From an uncultured Clostridia bacterium (GTDB taxonomy: Bacteria > Bacillota > Clostridia > Monoglobales > Firm-18), in assembly GCA_937914775.1 (NCBI GenBank), contig CALDNB010000023.1, positions 1 through 47,643 on the forward strand: a stretch of DNA of 47,643 nt, given 5' to 3'. Position 1 is the stretch's first letter; each line of letters begins with the position of its first letter. A model generated the notes under the pieces. It was not told the origin of the DNA, made no database searches, and saw only the letters and a list, made by a program, of their open reading frames with translations. Shown here piece after piece: positions 1 to 9,034 of this stretch. Made by a program: the position numbers and the translations under genes.

Positions 1-375
1 CCCCGTACAATCCTTTTCACGCTCAACCCGAAGGATAACTATGTGCTCGGCACAATGCTCGGCAACTTCCAGACGAGTGAAGCACCGTCAAAGATTCAGT
101 TCGGCTCCGGTTGGTGGTTTAACGACAACCGTGACGGTATGGAAGCGCAGATGAAAGCCCTTGGCAACCTTGGTATTCTTGGTAAATTTGTGGGAATGTT
201 AACAGACTCACGAAGTTTCGTATCATACCCACGTCACGAGTATTTCAGACGAATTATGTGCAACATAATTGGCGAATGGGTTGAAAACGGCGAATATCCC
301 AACGATAAAAAATACTTAAAGGAAATCGTAGAGGGAATCAGTTACCGTAACGGGAAGGAGTATTTTAATTTCTGA
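1..375 (+). CDS. uxaC: Glucuronate isomerase, C-terminal part
   Basis: The reading frame is open from base 1, so the gene starts outside the window. The translation carries segments typical of the C-terminus of Uxa[19 protein letters not shown], then a [13 protein letters not shown] segment, [20 protein letters not shown] and [14 protein letters not shown]. UxaC interconverts D-glucuronate and D-fructuronate (also galacturonate and tagaturonate) in the cytoplasm, as the first step of hexuronate use. The stop codon at 373-375 overlaps the ATG of the next gene (TGATG), so the two are translationally coupled. The family assignment rests on strong motif recall; only about 124 residues are visible. 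Confidence 0.93.
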   Translation, partial: PRTILFTLNPKDNYVLGTMLGNFQTSEAPSKIQFGSGWWFNDNRDGMEAQMKALGNLGILGKFVGMLTDSRSFVSYPRHEYFRRIMCNIIGEWVENGEYPNDKKYLKEIVEGISYRNGKEYFNF

Positions 376-1580
376 TGGATAAACTTACCGATAAAAAACA
401 AATTAATGGTATCATTAATTTGTTTATGTTTATTTATTTAATAAGTTACATAACGAGGATTAATTACGGTGCAATTATTGTTGAAATGGAAAAGACTACA
501 GGATTTTCCAAGTCAGTGTTATCTCTGGCTTTAACGGGAAGTTCTGTGGCTTACGGAACAGGTCAGATTATAAGCGGTATATGCGGAGACAGATTTCAGC
601 CAAAAGCCCTTGTTTCTTTTGGGGTGTTGGTTGCATCACTTATGAATATAATAATTCCGTTTTGTCCATCACCTTATTTAATGACTTTAGTGTGGTGCGT
701 AAACGGTTTTGCACAATCCTTCTTATGGCCTCCGCTTGTTAAATTATCAACCACACTTTTATCTGCCGATGATTACAAAGTGGCTTCGGTAAAAATTTCC
801 TGGGGCAGTTCCTTTGGCACAATTGTTGTATATCTTCTTGCTCCACTCATTATTACTGTTGCAGGTTGGAAAGTTGTTTTCTGGTTCAGCGCATTTTGTG
901 CACTGGCAATGCTTATTGTATGGAATAAAAAGTGCCCAAATATTCCTGTTTATAAAGCAGAAGAAACTGTCGGCGAAAAAAAGAGCATCGCTGTTTTGTT
1001 TACACCTATGATGCTTTTTGTAATGCTGGTAATTGTTTTGCAGGGTGCTTTAAGAGATGGTGTTACTACCTGGATGCCGTCATATATTTCCGAAACTTAT
1101 AGCCTTGGCAGTAAAATATCTATATTAACAGGGGTAGTGTTGCCTGTGTTCAGTATTTTCTGCTATAAAATTGTGCAAAAATTGTATCAGTCAAAACTTA
1201 AAAATCCCATTACCTGTGCAGGTACGGTTTTCGGAGTAGGTGCAATCGCTTCTGTTGTCCTTATTTTTGTTACGGGGCAGAATGCAGTAATGTCAGTGGT
1301 GTTCTCCGCATTACTTGCAGGTTCTATGCACGGCGTCAACCTTATTTTAATATGTATGTTGCCTCCGTTTTTTGAAAAGTACGGAAACGTTTCAACCGTT
1401 TCAGGTGTGCTTAATGCCTGTACTTATGTAGGTAGCGCAGTTTCAACTTATGGAATAGCATCAATTTCTGAGAATATGGGCTGGAATACAACAATTCTGC
1501 TTTGGTGTGCCGTTGCAGTTTTGGGTACTGCAATATGCTTTGCAGTAGTCCCTGCCTGGCGAAAATTTGAGAAAAAATAA
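375..1580 (+). CDS. MFS transporter, possibly for a hexuronate or related solute
   Basis: This is a 401-residue polytopic membrane protein with about twelve hydrophobic segments. The N-terminal pattern (ISYITRINYGAIIVEM) and the loop GQIISGICGDRFQPK after the second helix are typical of the major facilitator superfamily, near the anion/organophosphate cation symporter groups. It overlaps the uxaC stop codon by one base, so it is probably co-translated with it and imports a hexuronate or a derivative. The substrate is inferred from the neighbour only. A strong rho-independent terminator follows immediately, making this the last gene of the operon. Confidence 0.85.
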   Translation: MDKLTDKKQINGIINLFMFIYLISYITRINYGAIIVEMEKTTGFSKSVLSLALTGSSVAYGTGQIISGICGDRFQPKALVSFGVLVASLMNIIIPFCPSPYLMTLVWCVNGFAQSFLWPPLVKLSTTLLSADDYKVASVKISWGSSFGTIVVYLLAPLIITVAGWKVVFWFSAFCALAMLIVWNKKCPNIPVYKAEETVGEKKSIAVLFTPMMLFVMLVIVLQGALRDGVTTWMPSYISETYSLGSKISILTGVVLPVFSIFCYKIVQKLYQSKLKNPITCAGTVFGVGAIASVVLIFVTGQNAVMSVVFSALLAGSMHGVNLILICMLPPFFEKYGNVSTVSGVLNACTYVGSAVSTYGIASISENMGWNTTILLWCAVAVLGTAICFAVVPAWRKFEKK

Positions 1581-1582
1581 TT

Positions 1583-1620
1583 AAAAACCCTCGTAATACT
1601 CCAGTATTACGGGGTTTTGT
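1583..1620 (+). terminator. Rho-independent terminator of the uxaC-MFS operon
   Basis: Stem AAAACCC plus CGTAATACT pairs with AGTATTACG plus GGGTTTT around a CC loop, followed by TTTTGTTT. It begins three bases after the MFS stop codon. Confidence 0.85.
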
Positions 1621-1622
1621 TT

Positions 1623-1659
1623 CACTGTCCGTTTTAATACCCACTTAATTTGATATAAT
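1623..1659 (+). promoter_or_regulatory. Promoter with shared upstream element, copy 1
   Basis: An extended -10 (TGATATAAT, TATAAT at 1654-1659) has no good -35 box. Directly upstream, 1623-1652 matches 6099-6128 at 29 of 30 positions (begins CACTGTCCGTTTTAATACCC). The element covers the -35 region, so it may be an activator or repressor site. The second copy precedes the operon that encodes a WYL regulator. Confidence 0.65.
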
Positions 1660-1700
1660 GATTACAATGAAAGAGTTTGAAAAGTGAGGTGCGTATTATT

Positions 1701-2834
1701 ATGAATGACAAAGAAAAACAATTTGATATTTTTACTAATTATACTTTTTCTGGGAAAGAATGGTCAGCTCCAACCTTGAAGTATGCTGTGGAAATCAAAA
1801 AAGAACTTGAAAAAATGCAGTTGGTTGGAAGGCGAATTAAAAAGATGAAAATGATAGGCTTGAGTTACTATCTGACGCGAGATTGGATCGAAAGTGCTGC
1901 GTATAGAAAACTTTCTCATTTACCCGAGGATGAGCGACAGAAGATGTCTGATTATAAAAACATTTCGCCAGATATGAAATTTTCAAGATATTCAGAAATT
2001 GACGAACCGTTTCTAATCGAATTTGATGACGGTGATGTTTTTGAAATTGATACTCCTCAAGATCCATGTTATCGTTTTTCAATGAATTGCATTCCTTGGC
2101 ATACAGATGCGGGGACGAATCTTCCTAACGCTGATGCAAATAAACTTTTTTCTGTATGCATTGGCAATAAAATTGAAGAAATTGAAGTTTGCGAATATAC
2201 GGATGGATATGAGGCAGAAAAAGGATTTGTATCAAGAATTGTCTTCTGGTTGGAAAATGGTATAGGGTTGTGCATACATCCTGTGTTTGATTATTGTAGA
2301 GTTTCTTGTATTGATAAAAATAATGAAGATGTATTAATTACATTCAAAGAGTTAAAAGATGCTTTGTTCAATTACGAAGATCTTCATACAGATGATACAT
2401 TCAGTTTTGAAGGAAGTAACACATTATACTTTGGTGAAAAAGGAGCAGAACATACGGAAACACCATATATGTCGTTAGTGCCTTCTGAAAAGGGTACATC
2501 ACTTCATATTTCTGTTGATGATTTTGACTTGTTTAGATGGAGTATGACAATTGCTTTAAAAGAAGATTTTGATGAATATAGCGACTATAGTTTACCTTAT
2601 AATCAATGGAACAAAGTTTTGGTTGTGGCAAAAAATATTCTTGATTTCAAATCGTTTGATGATTTATTTGATTATATTGTTGCACAAATAGATAATGGTT
2701 TGTGGTATTTGAACAATCATGGTGCAGAGTTCTGGAAGAATAAAGTAAAGTACGAAACGCAATTATCGGATGTATCAAAATGGTCTGAATTAGCATTAGG
2801 TAAAGATGATGTTTTAAACATCTATGGGTTTTAG
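1701..2834 (+). CDS. Hypothetical protein, partner of the WG-repeat protein
   Basis: A 377-residue soluble, acidic protein that I do not recognise. There is no signal peptide or membrane segment. The middle is rich in beta-type sequence (PFLIEFDDGDVFEID, then RIVFWLENGIGLCIHP) and the C-terminal third looks helical. I place the start at ATG 1701 because GTGAGGTG at 1684-1691 is well spaced from it; an in-frame TTG at 1677 would put this site inside the gene. The next gene follows after 9 bases with a strong ribosome site, so the two form an operon driven by the shared-element promoter at 1623-1659. Confidence 0.8.
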   Translation: MNDKEKQFDIFTNYTFSGKEWSAPTLKYAVEIKKELEKMQLVGRRIKKMKMIGLSYYLTRDWIESAAYRKLSHLPEDERQKMSDYKNISPDMKFSRYSEIDEPFLIEFDDGDVFEIDTPQDPCYRFSMNCIPWHTDAGTNLPNADANKLFSVCIGNKIEEIEVCEYTDGYEAEKGFVSRIVFWLENGIGLCIHPVFDYCRVSCIDKNNEDVLITFKELKDALFNYEDLHTDDTFSFEGSNTLYFGEKGAEHTETPYMSLVPSEKGTSLHISVDDFDLFRWSMTIALKEDFDEYSDYSLPYNQWNKVLVVAKNILDFKSFDDLFDYIVAQIDNGLWYLNNHGAEFWKNKVKYETQLSDVSKWSELALGKDDVLNIYGF

Positions 2835-2843
2835 GAGGTTACT

Positions 2844-5800
2844 ATGAAACAATATGATTTGATTAAACTTCTTGGTGATGCATTTGCATTAGGCAATGTT
2901 GATGAACTTATTACCCATATGGCTGATGACTGTAAATATTTTTCTGAATATGCAAATAAAAGTTTTTGTTCTGCTGACGAAATTGCAGAAAGAATGAAAT
3001 ATGTAGATTCACAACTGGATGAAACAAATTCCTACTCTTACGAGATTGTAAAACTTGATAGTATCACAAATTTTTCAGATGCAGAGAAACTGTTTGTCAC
3101 TGAGAAAAAAACTTTGTTGTGTAAATATGGAATGTATTTATATCAATCCAGTAAGGTACATCCCGTTGCAATAGTTGTTGCAGTTATCAATCGCAAGAAG
3201 AAAATATGCAACATTACGCTTTCGAGGAATAAAAAACTGTTTGATATTGAATTTTATGGAGAAAAAATTGAAAAAGATTCTCCGTTTGATAAACCCGATA
3301 CTGTAAAGCCGTTAACACGACACAATCGTCAGGTAAAAGAAATGCAAGGAGTTTTTTCGGGACAACATCTTGAAGAAAAAGCATATTCTGATGACGAAGT
3401 GTACATATGGCGAAAATCTGATGAGTTTTTTAAGAAATGGCTTGATAACAATGGATACTATGTGCAGGAAACAGATGTTTTAGATGATTGTATAGGATAT
3501 CTGTGTAATCGAAACGGTTTCGAATATGCCGTATATATGTACGCATACGGAAAAGAGAGGACTACACAGCTTGACGGGGAATATTGCAGTAAGTTAAGGA
3601 ATCATCCCTATGCGAAAAACAGAACTGTTTTAATGGTTTATCTTAGAGTAAAGCGTTTTATGAATGGCGATGAAGTGGCATATGGTGTCTATAGTTATGG
3701 CGACAATGAAGATAAAAACATAGAATTATGGCGTTTGGGAGAAGTAAATGGAAAGTCAATTATCGAATACTATCCAAGAAAAGAAATGGTTGACCGTACT
3801 TATGAACTTATGTATGCTTTTAATCATGCCTCTCTTGATGTGTATGATGACATTATTTGCAAAAGCAATCCGTATTTTAATGGTTACAATTCACAAGGTA
3901 TTACTTTAAACAGTGCTTTCTATTATAACCTGCAGAAATTGCATAAAAAATATGGCGATATGAAAATTGGTTATGTCCGCTACAATGATGTGGTATATAG
4001 CAAAGTGCCGTATCTTGATGATTATGGATTTTTTGGTTTTATTGTAGACAAGGAAAATCGCATCTCGCAAGTTTATACTTGTCCATTTGACGGAGGAGAA
4101 AAACCTGTTGCAGAATTCATAAAAACAGAAATACGAGAAAACGAAGAAATGTATTCTCGTTTTCCAAAGTTGGTTAATATAGAACCGATATTGCCGGTTA
4201 TGTATGAGCGTTTTGCCTTAAAACTTATGTTTGATAACGGAGAATGTAAAAAATATGTTCTTCCGGTTAATGCTGAAAACGAGAATGATGAAGTTGTTAA
4301 ATATTGTAATCACGTATTTACGGATAAAATATGGAATTCTGCTGAAATTGTATCTTCTGTAGAAAGTGAATACGGCTATTACCCTTTACGAGGACAAGCA
4401 ATTACGTTTAAAAACGGTTTTTCTTTATCGACGCATTATTGCTATCAGAACAGCAAGGAGTATCAGGAACCAGTGATTTGCAACGATACAGTTTACGAAG
4501 ATGACGAAATAAAAATAAACAGACTGTGGAAATGGAAAGCAAATTCAATACATCAGGACGAGGAAACAGGTATTATCAAGGCGCTTCTTAAGGGTTTCGC
4601 ATTTAATTTTGAAGGAGTTTCTACTTTTGCAACTTTAGAAGGTTCCCGTTTGACAAGCCATGATTTTGATTATATAGACAGTTTCAAGGAAGGCTTGGCT
4701 GTAGTTGGAATTCAAGGGCGTGGATATGGCTATATAGATACATCAGGAAAAATTGCGATTCCTGCAATATACGAAAATGCAGATAAATTTCATAACGGCA
4801 TGGCGATGGTTAAGAAAGACGGGAAATGGTATTATATAGATAAGTCAGGGAATGAAACTTCGATAGAATCTGCCTTCGGTGAAAGGTATCAAGAAGTTGG
4901 TGAATTCTGCGAGGGTTTGTGCAAGGTTTCTACATTAAAACTTGGATTTATGGATTTGGCATATCATTCTGACTATTCAGAAATCGCCGGAACATGGGGA
5001 TATGTTGACGAAAACGGCACCGAGATTATTTCGCCTCAATACATTTATGCAAATGATTTTAATGATGGTGTTGCAATTGTATGTAAAGGGAAATGGACTC
5101 GTGATGAAAAATGGAACAACAAGTATAATTCCGGGCGTTACTGGACTGAAGAAGAACTTTGGGGTGCTATTGACAAAACCGGAAAAGAAGTTATTCCATG
5201 TGTTTTTGATGAAATCAGGGAACTTTGGGATACGACAGATATATTCGTTGCACATTCCGGCGGATGGGAAAATGGTAAATGGGGAGTTATTGACAAGAAT
5301 GGTAGATGGCTTGTTGAACCTATTTTCGAAGATATTGGATATGAATATAAAAATGGCTTATTTTCATTTTATGCAGATGATAAATGGAGCGACGATGTGT
5401 CGTTAGGAATCTATGATATTGTTCAACAAAAAGTATTATTTGAACCTCAATTTTTGGATGTGGACTTTATGGATGATGGCAACATCAAGGTTGAAATTTA
5501 CGATAAATCCCTTAATAGAAACATAGCAAAGATTATCAATCGAAACGGAGAAGAGTTGTTTCCGTCTGTCTATTCTTCTATTTATACATGGAGGGAACCG
5601 TACGAAGTTGTCATAAGGGATGAGAATGGTTCCAGACATGGTTTAATTGATAAACAAGGTAATGTAATTCTTCCGTGCAAATATGATTTATCGTGGAATG
5701 GTATTCACTACGATAAAAAACTCATGGTATATGAAAGTGATAAAAAGCAAGGCCTTATTGATTTTAATGATAATATTGTAGTGCCCGCCATATATCATGA

Positions 5801-5996
5801 GATACATGGAGTGGATAATCCGTTATTAACAGTTCGCGACGGAGATAAGGATAATTATCTTGAAGGATTGATAAAGCACAATGGGGATAAGGTTGTTGAA
5901 GCAAAATATAAACGAATTTCGTGGTGCGATAATAATTATCTTTTATGTTCTTTTGACGGAGAATGTGAAGTTTTGCAATATGTAAAAAAGAATTAA
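2844..5996 (+). CDS. Large WG-repeat protein with N-terminal NTF2-like domain
   Basis: A 1050-residue protein. Residues 1 to about 110 resemble an NTF2/SnoaL-like alpha-beta domain (it starts MKQYDLIKLLGDAFALGNVD). From about residue 590 to the end there are repeated WG/KWG-type motifs: GYGYIDTSGKIAIPAIYENA, WGYVDENGTEIISPQY, WGAIDKTGKEVIPCVFDEI, KWGVIDKNGRWLVEPIFEDI, HGLIDKQGNVILPCKYD and QGLIDFNDNIVVPAIYHEI. WG repeats form beta-propeller-like scaffolds, generally of unknown ligand. No secretion signal is seen, so it is probably cytoplasmic. It follows the 377-residue gene with a TAGGAGG site, and a terminator follows it. The middle (about 110-590) matches nothing I recognise. Confidence 0.85.
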   Translation: MKQYDLIKLLGDAFALGNVDELITHMADDCKYFSEYANKSFCSADEIAERMKYVDSQLDETNSYSYEIVKLDSITNFSDAEKLFVTEKKTLLCKYGMYLYQSSKVHPVAIVVAVINRKKKICNITLSRNKKLFDIEFYGEKIEKDSPFDKPDTVKPLTRHNRQVKEMQGVFSGQHLEEKAYSDDEVYIWRKSDEFFKKWLDNNGYYVQETDVLDDCIGYLCNRNGFEYAVYMYAYGKERTTQLDGEYCSKLRNHPYAKNRTVLMVYLRVKRFMNGDEVAYGVYSYGDNEDKNIELWRLGEVNGKSIIEYYPRKEMVDRTYELMYAFNHASLDVYDDIICKSNPYFNGYNSQGITLNSAFYYNLQKLHKKYGDMKIGYVRYNDVVYSKVPYLDDYGFFGFIVDKENRISQVYTCPFDGGEKPVAEFIKTEIRENEEMYSRFPKLVNIEPILPVMYERFALKLMFDNGECKKYVLPVNAENENDEVVKYCNHVFTDKIWNSAEIVSSVESEYGYYPLRGQAITFKNGFSLSTHYCYQNSKEYQEPVICNDTVYEDDEIKINRLWKWKANSIHQDEETGIIKALLKGFAFNFEGVSTFATLEGSRLTSHDFDYIDSFKEGLAVVGIQGRGYGYIDTSGKIAIPAIYENADKFHNGMAMVKKDGKWYYIDKSGNETSIESAFGERYQEVGEFCEGLCKVSTLKLGFMDLAYHSDYSEIAGTWGYVDENGTEIISPQYIYANDFNDGVAIVCKGKWTRDEKWNNKYNSGRYWTEEELWGAIDKTGKEVIPCVFDEIRELWDTTDIFVAHSGGWENGKWGVIDKNGRWLVEPIFEDIGYEYKNGLFSFYADDKWSDDVSLGIYDIVQQKVLFEPQFLDVDFMDDGNIKVEIYDKSLNRNIAKIINRNGEELFPSVYSSIYTWREPYEVVIRDENGSRHGLIDKQGNVILPCKYDLSWNGIHYDKKLMVYESDKKQGLIDFNDNIVVPAIYHEIHGVDNPLLTVRDGDKDNYLEGLIKHNGDKVVEAKYKRISWCDNNYLLCSFDGECEVLQYVKKN

Positions 5997-6014
5997 CAGC
6001 ATAAGTAAAAAACG

Positions 6015-6053
6015 AAAAAGCGGTCTGGAAGTTATCTTTCGGACCGCTTTTTA
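6015..6053 (+). terminator. Rho-independent terminator after the WG-repeat operon
   Basis: Stem AAAAAGCGGTC (6015-6025) pairs with GACCGCTTTTT (6042-6052), and the U-run lies at the 3' end. Confidence 0.85.
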
Positions 6054-6060
6054 ATATGTA

Positions 6061-6089
6061 TTGATTTAATAAATATATTATGCTATACT
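6061..6089 (+). promoter_or_regulatory. Sigma-A type promoter upstream of the SWIM-WYL operon
   Basis: TTGATT at 6061-6066, a 17-bp spacer, then TATACT at 6084-6089. Transcription would start near 6096, just before the shared element. The operon may therefore have two starts, one of them overlapped by a regulator site. Confidence 0.6.
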
Positions 6090-6098
6090 TTGATTAAA

Positions 6099-6135
6099 CA
6101 CTGTCCGTTTTAATACCCACCTAATTTGTTAGAAT
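6099..6135 (+). promoter_or_regulatory. Promoter with shared upstream element, copy 2
   Basis: The 30-bp element at 6099-6128 repeats 1623-1652 with one mismatch. It ends in an extended -10 (TGTTAGAAT, TAGAAT at 6130-6135). Having the same arrangement in front of two separate operons implies a common regulator; the WYL protein of this operon is the obvious candidate. Confidence 0.65.
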
Positions 6136-6167
6136 AAGTATAAAGAGAAGAACGGGGGTTAAAACGT

Positions 6168-6986
6168 ATGAAAAAATATCCAATCGGCTTTAATACAAAA
6201 ACAGATATAGTGGTTGAAAAAGTAATACCTGCTACACCTGAGTCTGTGGAAATCAATCCGCGAAAATCGATTGTCAGGGTGTATTTTCCTCACAGAGATA
6301 TGGGCTGGTCATATTATAATGACAGTTTTGACTTGAAGGTTGGAGACTTTGTTTATGTGGAAGGTAAGATGGAAGGCATCCGCGGACAGGTTACCGAGGT
6401 TAACTACTGTTTTAAGATTAAGCCTTCTGATTATATGAGGGTTATTGCCCTTGTTGATGCCAATGTAAAAGGTGACTTCTACCTTGCGGGGTCACATGTT
6501 GTAAGTTTCGACAAAGGGGCAATTCCTTTTTCAAAAGTTCTTACATGGTTTAAGGCACCTGAAAATTATGAGGAATATGTAAGCGGTAATGATGATACAA
6601 ACAGATTCCCGCTTGATGATTTGTCAAAGATGAAAATATCTCACGATGCCGCTGACCGTGGACACGACTATTATATCGAAAACAGAGTCGGTTTTGTTGA
6701 GATAGACGGTACTCGTGGTCACGCCATTGTTGAAGGCAACGAGAATTACGAAATAGAATTTGATTACATAGAGGGTGAAATCTCAAACCTCAAATGTTCT
6801 TGCTTCTGCAGCGGCGCTTGCAAACACGAATTTGCTGCAATGCTCCAGCTTAAAGAATCCCTTGAACTCATAACCGAAAACTATGAGGATGAATATAACG
6901 GCTACTTTGCAATCATCAGCAAGGGTGTGTTTATGAATACGGTTATGAACAAAAAAGTATCAGGTAAAATCAGTCTGGGGGTGTAA
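6168..6986 (+). CDS. SWIM zinc-finger domain protein
   Basis: A 272-residue protein. A CxCx5CxH zinc-binding motif lies at residues 210-220 (C210, C212, C218, H220), fitting the SWIM family, whose members bind DNA or proteins. The N-terminal half has a beta-rich stretch (FDLKVGDFVYVEGKMEG) resembling a small beta-barrel. It is first in a three-gene operon with an acidic small protein and a WYL regulator. GGGGG at about 6153-6157 serves ATG 6168. The partner domain and function are unknown; no nuclease or helicase motif is present. Confidence 0.8.
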   Translation: MKKYPIGFNTKTDIVVEKVIPATPESVEINPRKSIVRVYFPHRDMGWSYYNDSFDLKVGDFVYVEGKMEGIRGQVTEVNYCFKIKPSDYMRVIALVDANVKGDFYLAGSHVVSFDKGAIPFSKVLTWFKAPENYEEYVSGNDDTNRFPLDDLSKMKISHDAADRGHDYYIENRVGFVEIDGTRGHAIVEGNENYEIEFDYIEGEISNLKCSCFCSGACKHEFAAMLQLKESLELITENYEDEYNGYFAIISKGVFMNTVMNKKVSGKISLGV

Positions 6987-6989
6987 ATT

Positions 6990-7130
6990 ATGGTTTATGA
7001 TTGGAATCAGAATGGAAAACAGGATTTTTACGACAGTTATATGGATTATATGGCATCTCATTCAATGAGTGGTGACGAAGAAGATTATAATGAATATAAT
7101 GAGTACGTTGATGAAACTGAAGAGGAATAA
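6990..7130 (+). CDS. Small acidic protein between SWIM and WYL genes
   Basis: A 46-residue open frame starting at ATG 6990, three bases after the SWIM stop codon, with GGGGGTG as ribosome site. It is rich in Asp, Glu and Tyr (its end reads DYNEYNEYVDETEEE). It is strongly acidic, has no cysteine and no membrane segment. Position and ribosome site make it a credible gene. An anti-regulator or DNA-mimic role is speculation. Confidence 0.6.
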   Translation: MVYDWNQNGKQDFYDSYMDYMASHSMSGDEEDYNEYNEYVDETEEE

Positions 7131-7150
7131 AAAATTAAGGAAGTTATTTT

Positions 7151-8131
7151 ATGAAATTATCACATCAAAAACTTAAAATGATGTATCTGGCTAAGATACT
7201 GTTGGACAAAACTGACGAGGAGCACACAATTACTGTGCCTGAAATGATTGCAGAACTTGCAAAACTGGGTATTTCTGCAGAACGAAAAAGTATTTATGAT
7301 GATTTGGAATACTTGCAATTATACGGTCTTGATATCTGCTCAAATAAAACACGTACAACCAACTACTATGTTGCAAGTCGTGACTTTGAACTGCCCGAAC
7401 TGAAACTTCTGGTCGACAGTGTTCAGGCATCAAAGTTCATTACCCGCAAAAAGAGTATGGAACTGATTTCGAAAATTGAGAAGTTAACCAGTCACGAGAA
7501 CGCCAAAAAACTGCAAAGACAGGTTTTTATAACAAACCGTGTAAAAACCCTTAATGAGCAGATTTACTATAACGTTGATAAAATTCACGAGGCAATTGCG
7601 GCAAATAAACAGATTACTTTTAAGTATTTTAATCTTGATGTAAATAAGAAGAAGGTGTACCGTAAAGACGGTGGACTATATACGGAATCGCCCGTTTCAC
7701 TTACCTGGGATGATGAAAATTATTATCTAATTACATACAAGGAAAAGTATGACAACTACACCCATTACCGCGTTGACAAAATGGAAAATATTGAACTTAT
7801 GGAAGAGGACAGAGTTTTGTCAGACAAGCCCTTTGATTTGTCACACTATTCAAAGACAATGTTTCAGATGTTTAGCGGTGAAGAAACAGATGTTTCCATA
7901 GAGTTTGACAACAAACTTGTAGGAGTTGTGTTTGACAGATTCGGTATAGATATCCCCATTGTGAAATCAGACGAAGACCATTTCATCTATCGCGTTAAAG
8001 TTGCCGTTAGTCCGCAATTCCTGTCGTGGGTAATGAGTTTTGGAAAACAGGCAAAAATTATATCTCCCGATTATGTGGTAGAAGAGATGTATCAACTGGC
8101 ACGGGATATAATTGAAATTTATGAAAAATAG
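7151..8131 (+). CDS. WYL-domain transcriptional regulator
   Basis: A 326-residue protein with an N-terminal winged helix (MKLSHQKLKMMYLAKIL, then TVPEMIAELAKLGISAERKS) followed by a WYL domain. The WYL signature appears as the variant ENYYLITYKEKYDNYTHYRV, followed by DKMENIEL. WYL regulators sense nucleic acid or nucleotide ligands and often control defence or DNA-damage genes. It is the last gene of its operon. It probably acts on the 30-bp element found in front of its own operon and of the WG-repeat operon; that link is inferred. Confidence 0.88.
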   Translation: MKLSHQKLKMMYLAKILLDKTDEEHTITVPEMIAELAKLGISAERKSIYDDLEYLQLYGLDICSNKTRTTNYYVASRDFELPELKLLVDSVQASKFITRKKSMELISKIEKLTSHENAKKLQRQVFITNRVKTLNEQIYYNVDKIHEAIAANKQITFKYFNLDVNKKKVYRKDGGLYTESPVSLTWDDENYYLITYKEKYDNYTHYRVDKMENIELMEEDRVLSDKPFDLSHYSKTMFQMFSGEETDVSIEFDNKLVGVVFDRFGIDIPIVKSDEDHFIYRVKVAVSPQFLSWVMSFGKQAKIISPDYVVEEMYQLARDIIEIYEK

Positions 8132-8150
8132 GTTTGATACGACGGCTAAC

Positions 8151-8831
8151 TTACTTATTTTGTCTTATTTTCATTTTTTGCCAGTTGATAAAGCCGTAAA
8201 TGTCATTAAAAAGAAATGCAACAAAGCAGAACACAACTGAAATGTATCGGATGTTATAAAAACTTGCTAGTATCCATAGAATTATCAGCACAATGTCATT
8301 TAGGGCATAGGCGATGGCAAAGTACGGACTTCTTCTGAAAGTAAGGTAAACGGCCACGAAACTGGTGGTAACAGAAAGTGTGCTCGGGATAACATTTGCC
8401 GTGCCGAAGTAAGTTAATATAAAGTAAAAGACAACTGTAACGACAATAGTTATTATCCACATAAAGGCGTGTTCTTTTTTGGAGACAGAATTAACTTTAA
8501 CCTCTGATTTATTTCCGTTATAGGGGTTTTTGAGCCAGGATACAAGTGCAAAAACTGCCATAGGCATTGTCATTCCAAGATAGGTTATCATTTCTCCGTA
8601 ATATGAAAAGGTATAGGAAATTATTCCGTACAGTAAACTGAATATTACCATTAAAAGTTGCCCGAAAGGATTACCTTTTGCATTAAATATAAGTGAGGTT
8701 ACGCCAATAAGCGATGCACATAGCACCAGATAGCTTTCTTTATCAAAAATGCAGAAGGAACCAATGATAAGAACAACGGAAGATAACCACAGAATTTTTT
8801 CGGTTTTTGAAAAGTATTTTGATTTAATCAT
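8151..8831 (-). CDS. pnuC: Nicotinamide riboside / NMN transporter PnuC
   Basis: A 226-residue protein with about seven hydrophobic helices. The C-terminal signature FLFNDIYGFINWQK is typical of PnuC, which lets nicotinamide riboside diffuse in for NAD+ synthesis. ATG at 8829-8831 is preceded by AGGGGG at six bases' distance. The gene is convergent with the WYL gene (19 bases apart). It is preceded by a structured leader that looks like an attenuator, so it is probably controlled by an NAD-related signal. It is host-like and lies only about 240 bp from the prophage left end. Confidence 0.85.
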   Translation of the reverse strand: MIKSKYFSKTEKILWLSSVVLIIGSFCIFDKESYLVLCASLIGVTSLIFNAKGNPFGQLLMVIFSLLYGIISYTFSYYGEMITYLGMTMPMAVFALVSWLKNPYNGNKSEVKVNSVSKKEHAFMWIITIVVTVVFYFILTYFGTANVIPSTLSVTTSFVAVYLTFRRSPYFAIAYALNDIVLIILWILASFYNIRYISVVFCFVAFLFNDIYGFINWQKMKIRQNK

Positions 8832-8842
8832 AACAAGCCCCC

Positions 8843-8929
8843 TAAAAAAATAAACATCCGAAAGTATATCTTCAAAGACCTAACGATATACCAACGAATG
8901 CTTTACGCACTCACTACCCGGTGGCAGTG
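8843..8929 (-). promoter_or_regulatory. Structured pnuC leader, candidate riboswitch or attenuator
   Basis: Read on the minus strand there are three helices. CACTGCC/GGTAGTG (8929-8912) comes first, then GAGTGC/GCATTC (8912-8896). Last is a long hairpin, CATTCG...CGGATG enclosing GTATATC/GATATAC (8900-8855), followed by a U-rich run (8854-8844) just before the ribosome site. The second and third helices share GCATTC and exclude each other, as in antiterminator/terminator switching. I could not match it to a known riboswitch class. Confidence 0.6.
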
Positions 8930-8948
8930 TGATTATTTTATTAATTAT

Positions 8949-8977
8949 ATTTTAGCATAGCGAACTAAAAAAAGCAA
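8949..8977 (-). promoter_or_regulatory. pnuC promoter
   Basis: On the minus strand: TTGCTT (8977-8972), 17-bp spacer, TAAAAT (8954-8949). The -35 box is five bases from the arm-type repeat at 8982. Confidence 0.65.
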
Positions 8978-8981
8978 TAAC

Positions 8982-9004
8982 TTTTTGACATCATTTTGAC
9001 ATCA
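8982..9004. repeat. Integrase arm-like repeat outside the prophage
   Basis: Two copies of TTTTGACATCA-type sequence form a 23-bp block identical to 44953-44975 at the other end of the prophage. This copy lies on the chromosomal side of the left att core, where phage arm sites are not expected. Confidence 0.75.
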
Positions 9005-9034
9005 GGAAGGAAACAAAATATGTCAAATTTCGGC

